DNA from: Glandiceps talaboti
Taxonomy: Eukaryota > Hemichordata > Enteropneusta > Spengelidae
DNA length: 64,000 nucleotides
Assembly (NCBI RefSeq): GCF_964340395.1
Contig: NC_135556.1
Coordinates: forward strand, 22,831,723-22,895,722
Direction: 5' to 3'
Shown here one piece after another: positions 53,238 to 64,000 of the stretch. Below the pieces are notes generated by a model, which was given only the letters and a program-made list of their open reading frames with translations, made no database searches and was not told the origin of the DNA. Positions within the stretch are counted from its first letter, which is position 1. Each line of letters starts with the position of its first letter. The position numbers and the translations under genes are program-made.

Positions 53238-53423
53238 ACCTGTAGACCTGAGAACGACTGTCACTATCGCTACACTATTCCGCCTCCCGATTCCGCTATC
53301 CTAACTGACATTTTGATTCTGGAATTTTCGGGAAAGGTAGCGTAAATTAAAAAATAAAATCAAAATGTCAGTTTATTAGGATATCGGAATAGTATGGCGA
53401 TAGTCGTTCTAAACTCTACAGGT
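53238..53423. mobile_element. MITE-like foldback element, copy B
   Basis: The ends match copy A (ACCTGTAGACCTGAGAACG and an inverted partner ending CTCTACAGGT). It also has an inner inverted pair around ACTGACATTTTGATT. Confidence 0.8.
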
Positions 53424-54851
53424 ATAGGCTAGGTGAACCATGACGTGTGTTTCAAATACGTTTCTCGGTCAGTGAGGTGAAAGTTGCACGGTTACTAGTT
53501 TTAATAGCATGTAAATTATGGACACCACAGAGACGATATTATTACACATACGTGTACAATCGATACAAACTCACCATACATTCAGTAATGGAAATGGCCT
53601 CGAGCTTAATGGGTCCCGGGGATGGGCTATGTTGGCATGAATGATATAATGGTTCCCTTATTTAATAGTAAAATCATACAATTATACATAAGCTGACGAG
53701 TGAAATCATAATTATACATGTATATACCCTGGGTTCACGTGTTTCATCTGTTTGTCTGAGCGACAATGACGAGGATGGAACATATCCTACACATGCTAGG
53801 GTTCATCTGGAGGGCTGTCAGTTGAATCTAGGGGTCTTATTGCCTTAGCCTAATGGCGAAATTTTTTTTAAAACTACAGATTAGAGAGTTAAAACGCTGT
53901 TGGGGATACAGCTGTACATTGAACGAATTGTATGATTGAGGCTACAATATAAGCAGGTATCCTTTCTCAGAGTATAAGTTACTACACTGTTAGTAAAAGT
54001 AGCTAAGTTGAAAAGAATTAAGTAAAAATGTACAAAGTAGTTTAATATCGTTCGATGGCGATATTTGGATGACGTCATTACATGCATTAGATACTTTTAG
54101 ATAGGTCACAAAGGTCACGAACCGTGGTATTAATCGCGTAACTCCTTGCGACAGTGTTTATATGCCATCAATACACCCATCAATCACGGGAGATTTGTTA
54201 TCACACGCCCAGATACTAAGGCAACAATCGATCGAATCGCAGTAAACAAAATATCTGGAACGTGGTAACGAACCCAAATGAACAATTTTATGGACCCTTT
54301 TGCTTCATCAAATTGCACAGTGTATCGATTGACCTTATTTGTACTTAGCCCATGCAGGGGTAACTGGAATGGAGGCAACTCATAGTTTTGCTGTCAAACT
54401 ATCGTTATTTGTTTCGTCTTTGCACATAAATGTCCCTTCAAACTAGAGGTTACCGACGACGGCTAAATGTCAAAGAAAAGTAAAGAGTGGAGTCACGGAG
54501 GGGTCATGAAATGAAAACAGCTGGAGAATAGTACCCTTTCAACATATTTTAGTTAATAAATTCCTACGACGTTTTATACACAACTTGTGTTCCATTTGGC
54601 CATAGATTTCCACACATTCCTTGTACACACTTTCCTTCAGTGTTTGGTTTTTATATAATTGTTTGTTCTCCAGAAAAATCCTTTCGAAAATGGAATAATT
54701 ACAGCATACGTCAATATTATATTGTAGAACCTCGACTCCAAGTTTGGAAATAATCAGCCGCAGGTGTGGGCGTCACTGTAGTACAGTCCGTTACCGTTCA
54801 CCAGTTCTGTTTGATACAATCACGCTGAATTCAATAATAAACTACATATTC

Positions 54852-55059
54852 TACCCCAAGATAGCAAGATTGCAGTTGCTTGCTACAGTTTGTATATTAT
54901 GAAATAAGCCATTTAAACATACTGCAACTAGACGCAGACACGGACGTCAATGTTTTGATGCCTAGCTGTATGGTGACACGTTAGTTCATTTCATTTTGAC
55001 AAAATATCGCAAGATTAAGAAACAGTACTCATTCAATCTTGCTATCTTAAAGTGTAGCA
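54852..55059. mobile_element. Foldback element of ~208 bp
   Basis: Terminal arms share AAGATAGCAAGATTG in inverted orientation with a CTAC outer end. No coding potential. Confidence 0.65.
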
Positions 55060-55679
55060 TGTGCAGTTTCTTATTGGTTTCTGCGTGTTGTGTCAGACAA
55101 AGCCAGTGAACGGTAACTTGAAACGGGTTGTAGATGTTCCACTGCTGTCATTAGTGTCAAGATTGACTCGCCATTTATCTAATAAAACTTGGTGTGGTCA
55201 ATCAGATTATGGGTTGAACTTTTGATCCATCAGCTCCCGAGCAAGGGTCGAGTCAACATCAAAAGTCAAACTTCGATTTGTGTGTGTTTGTTTTTTATTT
55301 GTTTAATGAACCGGTGTTAAATCAGACCGTTATAGTTTGATTGGGCCAGTCAGAACTATGGGATAGTTGGAATCTCGACTGTGGGACCCTTAGCAAGTCT
55401 TCCTTAGTTCAAATCGGTATGTTTATTACGATGACATCATGGTATCAAATTATATCCCAATATCTCTGATGTATACGTAGTTAACAATCTACGGTAACCG
55501 TTGTTGATTTTACGCGAAGTTTACCAATGTTAACCCATAACCACTAATACAATAGCTAGAAGATTTTCTTTTCGTCTTATCGAACCAATGCACGTACATG
55601 GTCTGAAAGGCAATGCTTAAACAATATTTTTCTGTTTTAGTTATTACAGGAACAACTTGGATACAGTTGCTGAGTCAAC

Positions 55680-58600
55680 ATGGCGACGAAACAGGTGAAA
55701 ATACAAGACGCAAGTGAAGCGATTATCATTAATGACGCAATCGATGACGTCATGGCATACAACGACATGAATGAAGATGACGAAGAAGACGATGATGATG
55801 ACGATGATGACTTTGAGAAAACCGGTGACGATGTCTTCAAACAGTCCATTGATGGCGCGGTACATTTCAGTTTCAGTTTAAAAGATGGCTTCAGTGATGA
55901 GATGAGATTACCGTTGCGTAGCGACTCCACTCATCATGACTCCAGACCGACGTCAGCCAACATCCGTAGGAGAGAACCACAAGGTCAAGTGTTGACAAAC
56001 AACGACCCAGATGCTACTGTACGCTTTAAAGTCCCGTCCCAATCTGATGAGAAAGATGTGTTCTTTTACACAAGTGCAAGGGAGGGCAGTGCCAACAGTA
56101 TGTCGTCACCCTGGAAAACTAGACGAAAAAGTAAATTATCCGGTGAGTGACTCTCGCGAAATCTCGCGTGGAGATCAACAGGTGTCTTTTAAAGTCACCA
56201 TAATAACGCAGTTAACAACACAAATAAAAAACTAAACTTTCAACTTGAATGGTCAATTTCACCAACATCCTTTACAATGTATCGTAGAATGGTGTGTCGG
56301 TCACTGTGAATATAATTTGTGAAAAACCGACTGTTGTACAGTGTAAATGGTTTTGGCAACAGTTGGTGAAATTGACCATTCTTGAAACTTTGACCATACC
56401 TGATTGTAAACCTCAATAGTTTTCCTGATTTTTTCGGTATTAAAAATATTGTGGGAGAAATGAATCCGGAAAATAATTTATTTAAAAAACATATTTATCT
56501 ATCAGCAGTTGCCAAGTAAAGCCTTACTTTACATAAAAATAGGAAATTAACTTATGGTGATCGATTTATATATTGCAGGTAAAGGTGAAAGGGAACAGCG
56601 AAATAATCTTCCTCTTTGGGATATGGAGAGGAATCTGGCAGATGAGTTGAAGAAAACTGTCGATGCAAACGATTATGAAGAAGAGGCTCGTTTCCTGACA
56701 TCACTGGGTCGTGTTTACTTGGAAAGAGCAAAACTGACAAGTGATGGCGGAGACTTCATGAAAGCTTCGGTTTTGTATAATGCTGCACTGAACAGACACC
56801 GCAAACTGAACAATCAGGTCCAAATAGACAGTTCAATCGAGAGGGTGAAAGATGTAGAATCCGCATTGTTACAAATGTTGTTTGGTGAAGTTGGCACAGA
56901 AATGGTCTGTGATTATGAAACGGACAAAGGTTTAAAATTAATGCTAGACAGAATGAGAAAAGACTGCATGAAAGAATTGAAGGAAATCAACAGAAACTGT
57001 GACCCAGAAGTGACGGGTGGAAACAAAGATTGGGCGGAAAGAATAAGCATCAAACGTGCGCACGCAGTCCGAGGTGTTTATCATAATTTCGCTGATCGAC
57101 TGAAGAGGTTTTTGGGACTTCTTTTAGACGAATGTGGACGGGTTCTGGGCGATCCTCCGTGTGGTTATGCTGTCGCAGCACTAGGGTCTCTCGCTAGAGA
57201 AGAAATAACGCCGTATGCACCAGTGCACATTGCCGTGGTACTCGAAGAAAAGGGTAACCAGACAGATAACAAAGAATTCGCTTTGAATTTATTGTACCTA
57301 TTACACCTGAAAATTATCCATATGGGAGAGACACCTGTCCATGATATGAGAATCAAGTCACTCAACGACCCGGTAGACGTTGAATGGAATTGGTTCTACG
57401 ATTCGGTTACTGAAAGTGGACTGACCGTTCATTATGATGTACCCAGTGTTGATGTCAAACCAAAACGGAAAGAATATAATGGTGCTCGTTTTGAACTTGT
57501 CATGACGCCGAAAGAAATGACTAACTTGATTGCTGAGACGTCACACACCGATAGAGGGCGTAACATTGCTGACATGCTATTGGCTATCACACATTTGTCT
57601 GGAGATCAGTCATTGGTGGACAGTTATAAAAGTAAATTGAGAACAGTTGTGAATGGACCAAGAGTTAAGGGTTTCAGACAGCCAACACCAGGTCCACGTG
57701 GGTTCAGGTATGAACAAAAGACTGTGGGAAAGGATTTGGCTAAAAAGATAGCAGCACCAATTCTGAGCACTTTCTCCCTTCGGCGAATATGCCTCGGTCG
57801 TGAAGGCAACGACTTGGACATGAAAGACGAAATGTGCAATTTTACAAGTTCCATTATGACAGCTCTGGCACAGTATTTCAGTCTAACTTCTCACACGCCT
57901 TGGGATATCATTGACGAAATGCAAGGACGAAAACTACTCGACAACGAGGGCGCTAACAATATCAGAATCGCAACAAGTGCAGCTTTCGAATTTCAAATGC
58001 AGATGGCTCTTCGTGGAAGACAGTTTCTCAAACGACCTTCTTCAAGATATCTCAGACACATTGGAAAACGACCAATGGATATAGACCACAAAGTCAACGA
58101 TGAAGTGTTCTTTAGGTTCTACTACACATTCCTTCCACTGAGCGATGTCTTATTTGAAGCTCTCCTCGTTAATGATAGTGCCGTCAACGAAAACATTTTC
58201 GTCGGCAATCATTTCTATGATGACAACGTCCATAATCAACTTCATGTCTATCTCAAGTTACGACAACATGAAGATGCTGAAAAACTCATCGAAGACATGA
58301 TTGTTGACGACAGCATGGATCATTGCGCAATTTTAGACTTTGTCGGGGAGGCCATGAGGTCGAAGGAATTCAGCACTAGTCGTATGCAGAGTGAGTATGA
58401 AAGTAGCGAAGATTCGAAAACTGCGGTGAAAATCTACGAACCAAAAACATCTATCCCCGCTATACAGCTCCAAAGTATCGCTAAAAAGTGGTGGCGGAAA
58501 GACGTGAGTGAACATAAAGCCACCATCGTTAGAGATTCTTCCCTGTCACTAATCGAACAACTAGGCGACAGTGCTTGGACTTACGAAGGACTCCTCGAAC

Positions 58601-60795
58601 TTCTGTTGTACACAGAGAAACTAATGAGATCACATTTGCCACAGTTAGAGGATGACTTGTCTGTTGCTGTACCTGCACACGTCGTCAATTCCATGGCAAA
58701 CTTAGCCTTAGCGTTCTATTATCTGGGAAAGAATGATAAAGCACTCACGTGGTTAGGAAACGCTTTGATGATATGGAAAATCACACACGGAGAGAAAAGC
58801 GCAAGTCCTGACATTGCCTTCGCCTATAATCAGATCGGTTTAGTTTACGAGGCGATGGGAGAGAACAGCAAGGCTCTAAACTTCTTCAATCAAAGTTTAA
58901 AGACATATCGACAGCTACATGGTGAAGAGGCAAGGTGTTGTGATGTTGCCTCTGTGCTTGGGAACTTGGGTAATGTATATGCAGTCATCGGGGAAAATAA
59001 GAAAGCGTTGGGTTGCCATGAGCAAGCTCTGAGCATCGTCCGGGACGTTTACGGTCAAAATACTACCCATGTCAGAATAGCATCGGCTTTGAACAACACT
59101 GCGAATGCATGGAACGTGATGGGAGACCACAAGAAGGCAGTTCATCGTCACAGGAAAGCCCTTGAAATGAAAATAAAACTTTACGACGATGGCAATCCAC
59201 ATCTGGGCATCGCGTCTTCCTTACACAATCTTGGTGTTGCCCTCGAGGCCAACGGAGATCTTAACGCAGCTTTCGATCATTACGACAGGTCATTCAACAT
59301 GAAAAATGCCTGCTATGGATCACGTACTCCACATCCTGACATTGCAGAAACACTACTGAATATGGGTAATGTAAAAGCTGCCATCGGCCAGTATGAATTG
59401 GCCATGGGTTATCTTAGTCAGGCCATGGCAATGCATAAACTCTTACACGGTGAAGACACACCACACCCAAGCATTGCTTCTTGTCTCAACAGTATGGGCA
59501 ATGTGCATGAGTTTTCTGGAAGCTACGAAGCTGCAATCAGCTATTACGAGCTATCATTGGCGATGAAGAGGAACTTGTATAAGAAACATCTCGGTCACCC
59601 TGATATTGCTGTGACCTTAAATAACCTTGGCAATGCATGGGATTCCCTAAGTGTCTATGAAAATGCTATTGACCATTACGTTGAAGCTCTGGAGGTATAT
59701 CGGTCATGTTATGGTGATAAGTCAGCTAATCCCGATTTAGCAAGTACCTACAACAACCTGGGGAGTACGTACACCTGCATGGGTGAGTACAGACAGGCTG
59801 TCAGTTATTACGAACAGACATTAGCCATCAGAGAACGTCTCTACAGAGATTCGCCTCATCCTGACTTGGCTCTGTCCAATATCAACGTTGGCAATATGTG
59901 GGACGCACTTGGCGAGTACACCATGGCAGTCGGTTTCCACGACGCCGCTCTAAATATTTACAGGCGTGTCTATGGTAACGATGAATCACACCATGACATC
60001 GCTGCTGTCCTCACGAATCTAGGTAATAGTTGGGGTTCCCTTGATGACTACACCAAAGCTGTAGCCTACCATGAGATGGCGCTAGACATGTACAAAAAGT
60101 TGTCTGGTGAAGATGACGCAAATGTGGATATCGCAAATGCACTTTGCAGCTTGGGAAATGATTACGCCTCGATCGAAAAGTACAACAAAGCTATTGATTA
60201 CCATATGCAGGCTTTAGAGGTCTTTAAGAAATGCCACGGTGAGGAAATGGCGCATGTCGATATTGCATCTACGTTGAATAATATAGGTAATTCATATGAC
60301 TCGTCCCATGACTACGACAAGGCATTAGAAATCCATACCAAAGCTTTGCAGATGTACGAGGAAATTCATAACTACACCGACCATGTCGACATTGCTACAT
60401 CGCTCGGTAACATCGGGAATGTAGCTGAAGAATTAGGTGATATCACATCTGCTATCAACCACCAAGAACGCGCCCTTACCATGTATCGCAACGTATACGG
60501 ACACGATACTGTCCATGCGGACATCGCATCTGCGTTGTACAATGTAGGCTCAGCTTACGATGAAGACGGCCAATACAAGAAGGCCATCGAATTCTATGAT
60601 GAAGCCCTTGCGATGGGCAAACAGGTATTCGAAGATAATCTTCAGCATCCACTGATATTAAGCTCCCTTCACAGTTTAGGATTAGCCTGGGAAAATATCG
60701 GCGAACACCAAAAGGCAGAGCACTATTTTGAGGCGGCTTTTGTAAAAGACGACGACAATGGCGACGACTCTAGCGATGACACTGACTCATTATAG
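55680..60795 (+). CDS. Large nucleotidyltransferase-like (DUF294/GlnD-like) protein with 16 TPRs
   Basis: Two exons, 55680-56142 and 56579-60795, joined in phase 1 (G|GT) to give 1,559 aa. Residues 1-154 include an Asp/Glu run (near 38-52) and look disordered. Residues about 180-860 contain a GlnD/DUF294-type nucleotidyltransferase-like region: G-S-L-A-R-E-E at 357-363, then a helical region ending in D-E-M-Q-G-R-K-L-L-D, and an F-F-R-F-Y-Y-T-F-L-P block. Where the fold needs an acidic pair after G-S-L-A-R, this protein has A-P-V-H (368-371), so catalysis is doubtful. Residues about 855-1545 are about 16 TPRs of 44-45 residues, each with an I-A-x-x-L-N-N-L-G-N-x-Y/W helix and H-P-D-I-A spacing, as in kinesin-light-chain and nephrocystin-3-type TPRs. 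The tail is acidic. The TPR array sits in one uninterrupted 4.2-kb exon. A scaffold or sensing role is likely; the biological role is unknown. Confidence 0.9.
56247..56381. mobile_element. Foldback element in intron 1 of the TPR gene
   Basis: Perfect 20-bp inverted ends (GAATGGTCAATTTCACCAAC at 56247-56266 and its complement at 56362-56381) enclose about 95 bp. Confidence 0.75.
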
Positions 60796-61020
60796 AACTT
60801 TACAGCCATTTTCGAAAGACACTTCTTCGATCATACAAACACTAGAGTTTGCAGTAGAAAATTTAATTTTATGTTCAAGTTCGTTATACAATCATGTACA
60901 CACATAAACAGCAAAAGTTCCCCCGACTTTATGCCCAAGGGATAATTACATATATGTAGATTTTGACTCCAATTTACAATGTAATAGATTGTTTCCAATA
61001 AGAAAAGTATGTGTCTGTTG

Positions 61021-61439
61021 ACCCATTCGTCCATCCACCCACCCACCCACCCATCCATCCATCCATCCACCCATCCATCTATCTATCCCGCCATCCATCC
61101 ATCCATCCATCCATCCATCCATCCATCCATCCGTCCGTCTGTCCTATCCATCCATCCATCCATCCATCCACCCATCCATCCATCCATCCATCCATCCATC
61201 CATCCGTCCGTCTGTCCTACCCATCCATCCATCCATCCATCCATCCACCCACCCACCCATCCATCCATCCATCCATCCATCCATCCATCCATCCATCCAT
61301 CCATCCATCCATCCATCCATCCATCCATCCACCCACCCACCCACCCACCCACCCATCCATCCATCCATCCACCCACCCACCCACCCATCCATCCACCCAC
61401 CCACCCATCCATCCATCCATCCATCCATCCATCCATCCA
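61021..61439. repeat. (CCAT/CCAC)n microsatellite
   Basis: About 420 bp of CCAT units with CCAC and CCGT blocks, downstream of the TPR gene. The long Pro/Ser/Ile/His and Met/Asp/Gly/Trp open frames here come from the repeat. Confidence 0.96.
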
Positions 61440-61531
61440 ACACAGTGTTAACATTAACACTATCCCTAACGATGGTATAACAGTATGCTAATTTCATTTA
61501 CGTGAATAACAATCGACAAACGCCAATATGA

Positions 61532-61537
61532 AATAAA
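61532..61537 (+). terminator. Candidate polyadenylation signal of the TPR gene
   Basis: An AATAAA hexamer about 740 bp past the stop codon at 60793-60795. If it is used, the 3' UTR would contain the whole (CCAT)n microsatellite at 61021-61439. No closer canonical hexamer was noted. Confidence 0.3.
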
Positions 61538-62192
61538 GCTTAAGCACCTAAACAATCTAACCATACTTCAAATTCAACTCGAATTTTAATGAAAATAACT
61601 TTCAGATTATGATGGCCACTGAGATTTGCAAAATTTTGTTATTGCATAAAAAATGTATATCTTCAAACACGTGATCATAAGATCAACATTTTATTTTCAT
61701 ATTTTGATATTTATCAATAACAATTTAAGTGTTATGTTACAAAACTTAAACAATAACAACTCATCGATAGTACAACATCATTTAGCTATACATTTGTTTA
61801 TTTTTTAAGTTTTCCCTACATTTGATGTAACAATGTTTACAGAGGGCAATACCAGACAATAACATTTATACAGAGAGTGAAATTAATCAGAAGCAAATAT
61901 TAATCATGGTTAACCAATCAAAATGAAACATAAATCATGGTTAACCAATCAAAATGAAACATAAATCATGGTTAACCAATCAAAATAAAACATGAACTTT
62001 TATGTCTACTTCAAGTTCAAAATAGACGACTGAAATTACATTCTTTACATTACATTGTATTTACATAAACTATGTGATAAATATATAAATAGTCATTAGA
62101 AGTTTATTGTGTTGACTTTTATGAAGCGTAGATACCCGGTGACTCTGACAGTTTTCATTAGTTTTGTGCTGTTATATTAATTACTCTGCAGC

Positions 62193-62397
62193 AATTCTCG
62201 GTACCTGAAATAGAATATAACTGCCTAGACGCATCATAAAAATAACGAACATTATTTCTTGGTCAACGTCATAACTTCCACTCTTCACATACATTATCAT
62301 TATGATTATTAAAGGCGCGCGTAAGAAGAAGTCGGCCTTCTTGTTCTATTTTAACCCTCTAGCATGAAGTAAAATGTTATTGCAGGTACCGAGAATT
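62193..62397. repeat. Foldback repeat with 15-bp perfect arms
   Basis: AATTCTCGGTACCTG at 62193-62207 and its complement at 62383-62397. Confidence 0.65.
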
Positions 62398-63131
62398 CTG
62401 GTCGCAACTAACTGCAACATCATACCCAACGAAATATGTAATTAGAGCTTTTGGGATTGAGTTTATTTCACGATCGCGAATAAACCAATGAGGGATCTTT
62501 TGAACAGTTAGAAAGTGCCAAAGTGGTAATACAGATAGAACATACATTTCGGACATATGATAATGTAACAGTGGGCTGATTATGAAAATATGTCAGAGAG
62601 TGTTGATACCGCCAATATTGTGATTGTATAGAAAGAAAATAGTGCCAATACATGCATGGCGAGGATCATGAATTGTAAATTTATAACAAAACCAGAAGAA
62701 AGGCAAGGATAACATTAATTTACATTGCATTGCATTGCATTGCATTTGAATTTGGTATTAAACGTGTTGGTGATTTAAAAGACACAATGTCTTCTGGTTG
62801 TATTCAAAACTAATGTATATATTTCCTATGTATTACATGCATCATAGACTGTGTTTCTATCATGTATTAACCCGTGTTTTCCAACTTATATCAGCTCGCA
62901 GATTAAAATTTATCGAAATATCGACATGATATTAACAATGTTGTCTCTAGTGTGTATCCTCTGACGTGATAGTGGTTTGTATGCGTGGAAAGTTAGAAGA
63001 AATAGTATACTTGTACATTTCCTGCTTTGAAACTGAGTGTTGACTTGGAAATCAAGTATTTGAACTAGTCCGTGTAGTTTTTAGAGAAACAAGTCCAAGA
63101 CAATTGGTTAAGATTAACATAAACAATCAGC

Positions 63132-63135
<4 letters not shown>

Positions 63136-63183
<48 letters not shown>
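63136..63183. repeat. (AC)n microsatellite
   Basis: About 24 perfect units. Confidence 0.95.
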
Positions 63184-63185
<2 letters not shown>

Positions 63186-63215
63186 ATAGTGATGATAATC
63201 ATCTCGCCAAGCTCT

Positions 63216-63318
<103 letters not shown>

Positions 63319-64000
63319 ATTAAAAAAAATAGGGATGTTCTAAGTCATTACTCAGAGTTTCACGCTTCCTCAGCGATCATCCAGGATTGTCAAGGTCGAC
63401 ATACTTAAATATGTGTGTGTATATATTGCGTAATAAGATGGTAAAACTAAACTATTCCTTACGAGGTTTACTTCTATAGTTGTCGAGGGAATATTTACCT
63501 TCATGGCGACATTTCGAGACTAATTCAGATTTTTTGTTCATTAGCATGCTCTTTTCAGCATTTATTATATAATTATATAGTTTCTCTAAACACGACGCCG
63601 TATGGCCATTATCCACGTTTTTAGGACAATACTCCGATTGAGAATATTTACATGAAATATGCCATCGCAAGATCAGTCGTTGTTGGCGCCCTTCCCATCC
63701 TTTTCCACAAAGGCCCAGGGAAAGAATGATAGGGACGCCCAGGGGACGCCCCGGCGATGTAATTTAGTCTACACACAGCAATACCTCGGTCTGTGAGTGA
63801 TGGCGCTGTCAAAAATTGTTGATACAACATAACATTACTGGTGGGGGTCGATTTTCTGACGGCTTTGTATGTTGGTTTAAGCCTATGCATTCAGAAATAC
63901 AGGTTTTAATACACCCACTTGCAATATCTCAGTTGATATCCAATGAAATCAATAATTCATTATTTTGTCGATAAATTGGTCACCATGGCAACCAAATCAA

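Larger units (their letters stand above)
48990..55679. other. Intergenic region without recognisable genes
   Basis: 6.7 kb. Its left end is the SLC7A 3' UTR (to about 49230). I see no open frame with familiar protein sequence on either strand. It contains several foldback elements (51675-51802, 53017-53134, 53238-53423, 54852-55059). A pyrimidine tract ending in AG at 55640, or at 55649, could be the acceptor of a 5' UTR exon of the downstream gene. If so, a non-coding first exon and promoter lie somewhere in this region. Confidence 0.5.

Noticed and set aside
56554-56578. ATG at 56554 as the start of the TPR protein
   Set aside because: It lies in the intron just before an AG acceptor at 56577-56578; exon 1 (55680-56142) joins in frame.
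61009-61497. Long His-Pro-Ser-Ile and Met-Asp-Gly-Trp frames
   Set aside because: (CCAT)n microsatellite downstream of the TPR gene.

Overview
The window is metazoan nuclear DNA: AT-rich, with GT-AG introns, many long microsatellites and several families of short inverted-repeat elements. The gene content (an intron-rich HERC2, an xCT-like SLC7A transporter, and a very long nucleotidyltransferase-like/TPR protein) suits an invertebrate such as an amphioxus, a hemichordate or a lophotrochozoan. The species cannot be named from sequence alone.

Layout. (1) 162-39288, minus strand: the 5' two thirds of HERC2, read here as 53 coding exons whose splice phases add up without a break (10,388 nt, 3,462 complete codons). 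It runs from the start codon at 39288 through an N-terminal Cys-rich segment, RLD1, a cytochrome b5-like domain, the MIB/HERC2 domain, a UBA-like motif, CPH, ZZ, DOC and RLD2. RLD3 and the HECT ligase domain lie off the left edge. (2) 41375-48989, plus strand: a complete nine-exon SLC7A light-chain amino-acid transporter (521 aa), closest by eye to the cystine/glutamate exchanger xCT. It is divergent from HERC2 across a 2.1 kb gap. (3) 48990-55679: 6.7 kb with no recognisable gene but several foldback elements. (4) 55680-60795, plus strand: a two-exon gene for a 1,559-aa protein with an acidic N-terminus, a nucleotidyltransferase-like domain whose acidic metal-binding pair is replaced, and about 16 TPRs. 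(5) 60796-64000: microsatellites and short repeats.

The three genes have no evident common pathway. HERC2 is a ubiquitin ligase scaffold, the transporter is a membrane antiporter subunit, and the TPR protein is probably a scaffold.

The most unusual signal is in the HERC2 introns. At nine or more exon edges, a block spanning the splice junction (intron plus exon sequence) has been duplicated in tandem into the intron, leaving decayed exon copies and decoy splice sites. The extreme case is 13 copies of the exon 45 acceptor at 5825-6540. Other points are a possible alternative exon of the same length and phase as exon 41, and an SLC7A exon whose acceptor and donor both lie inside microsatellites.
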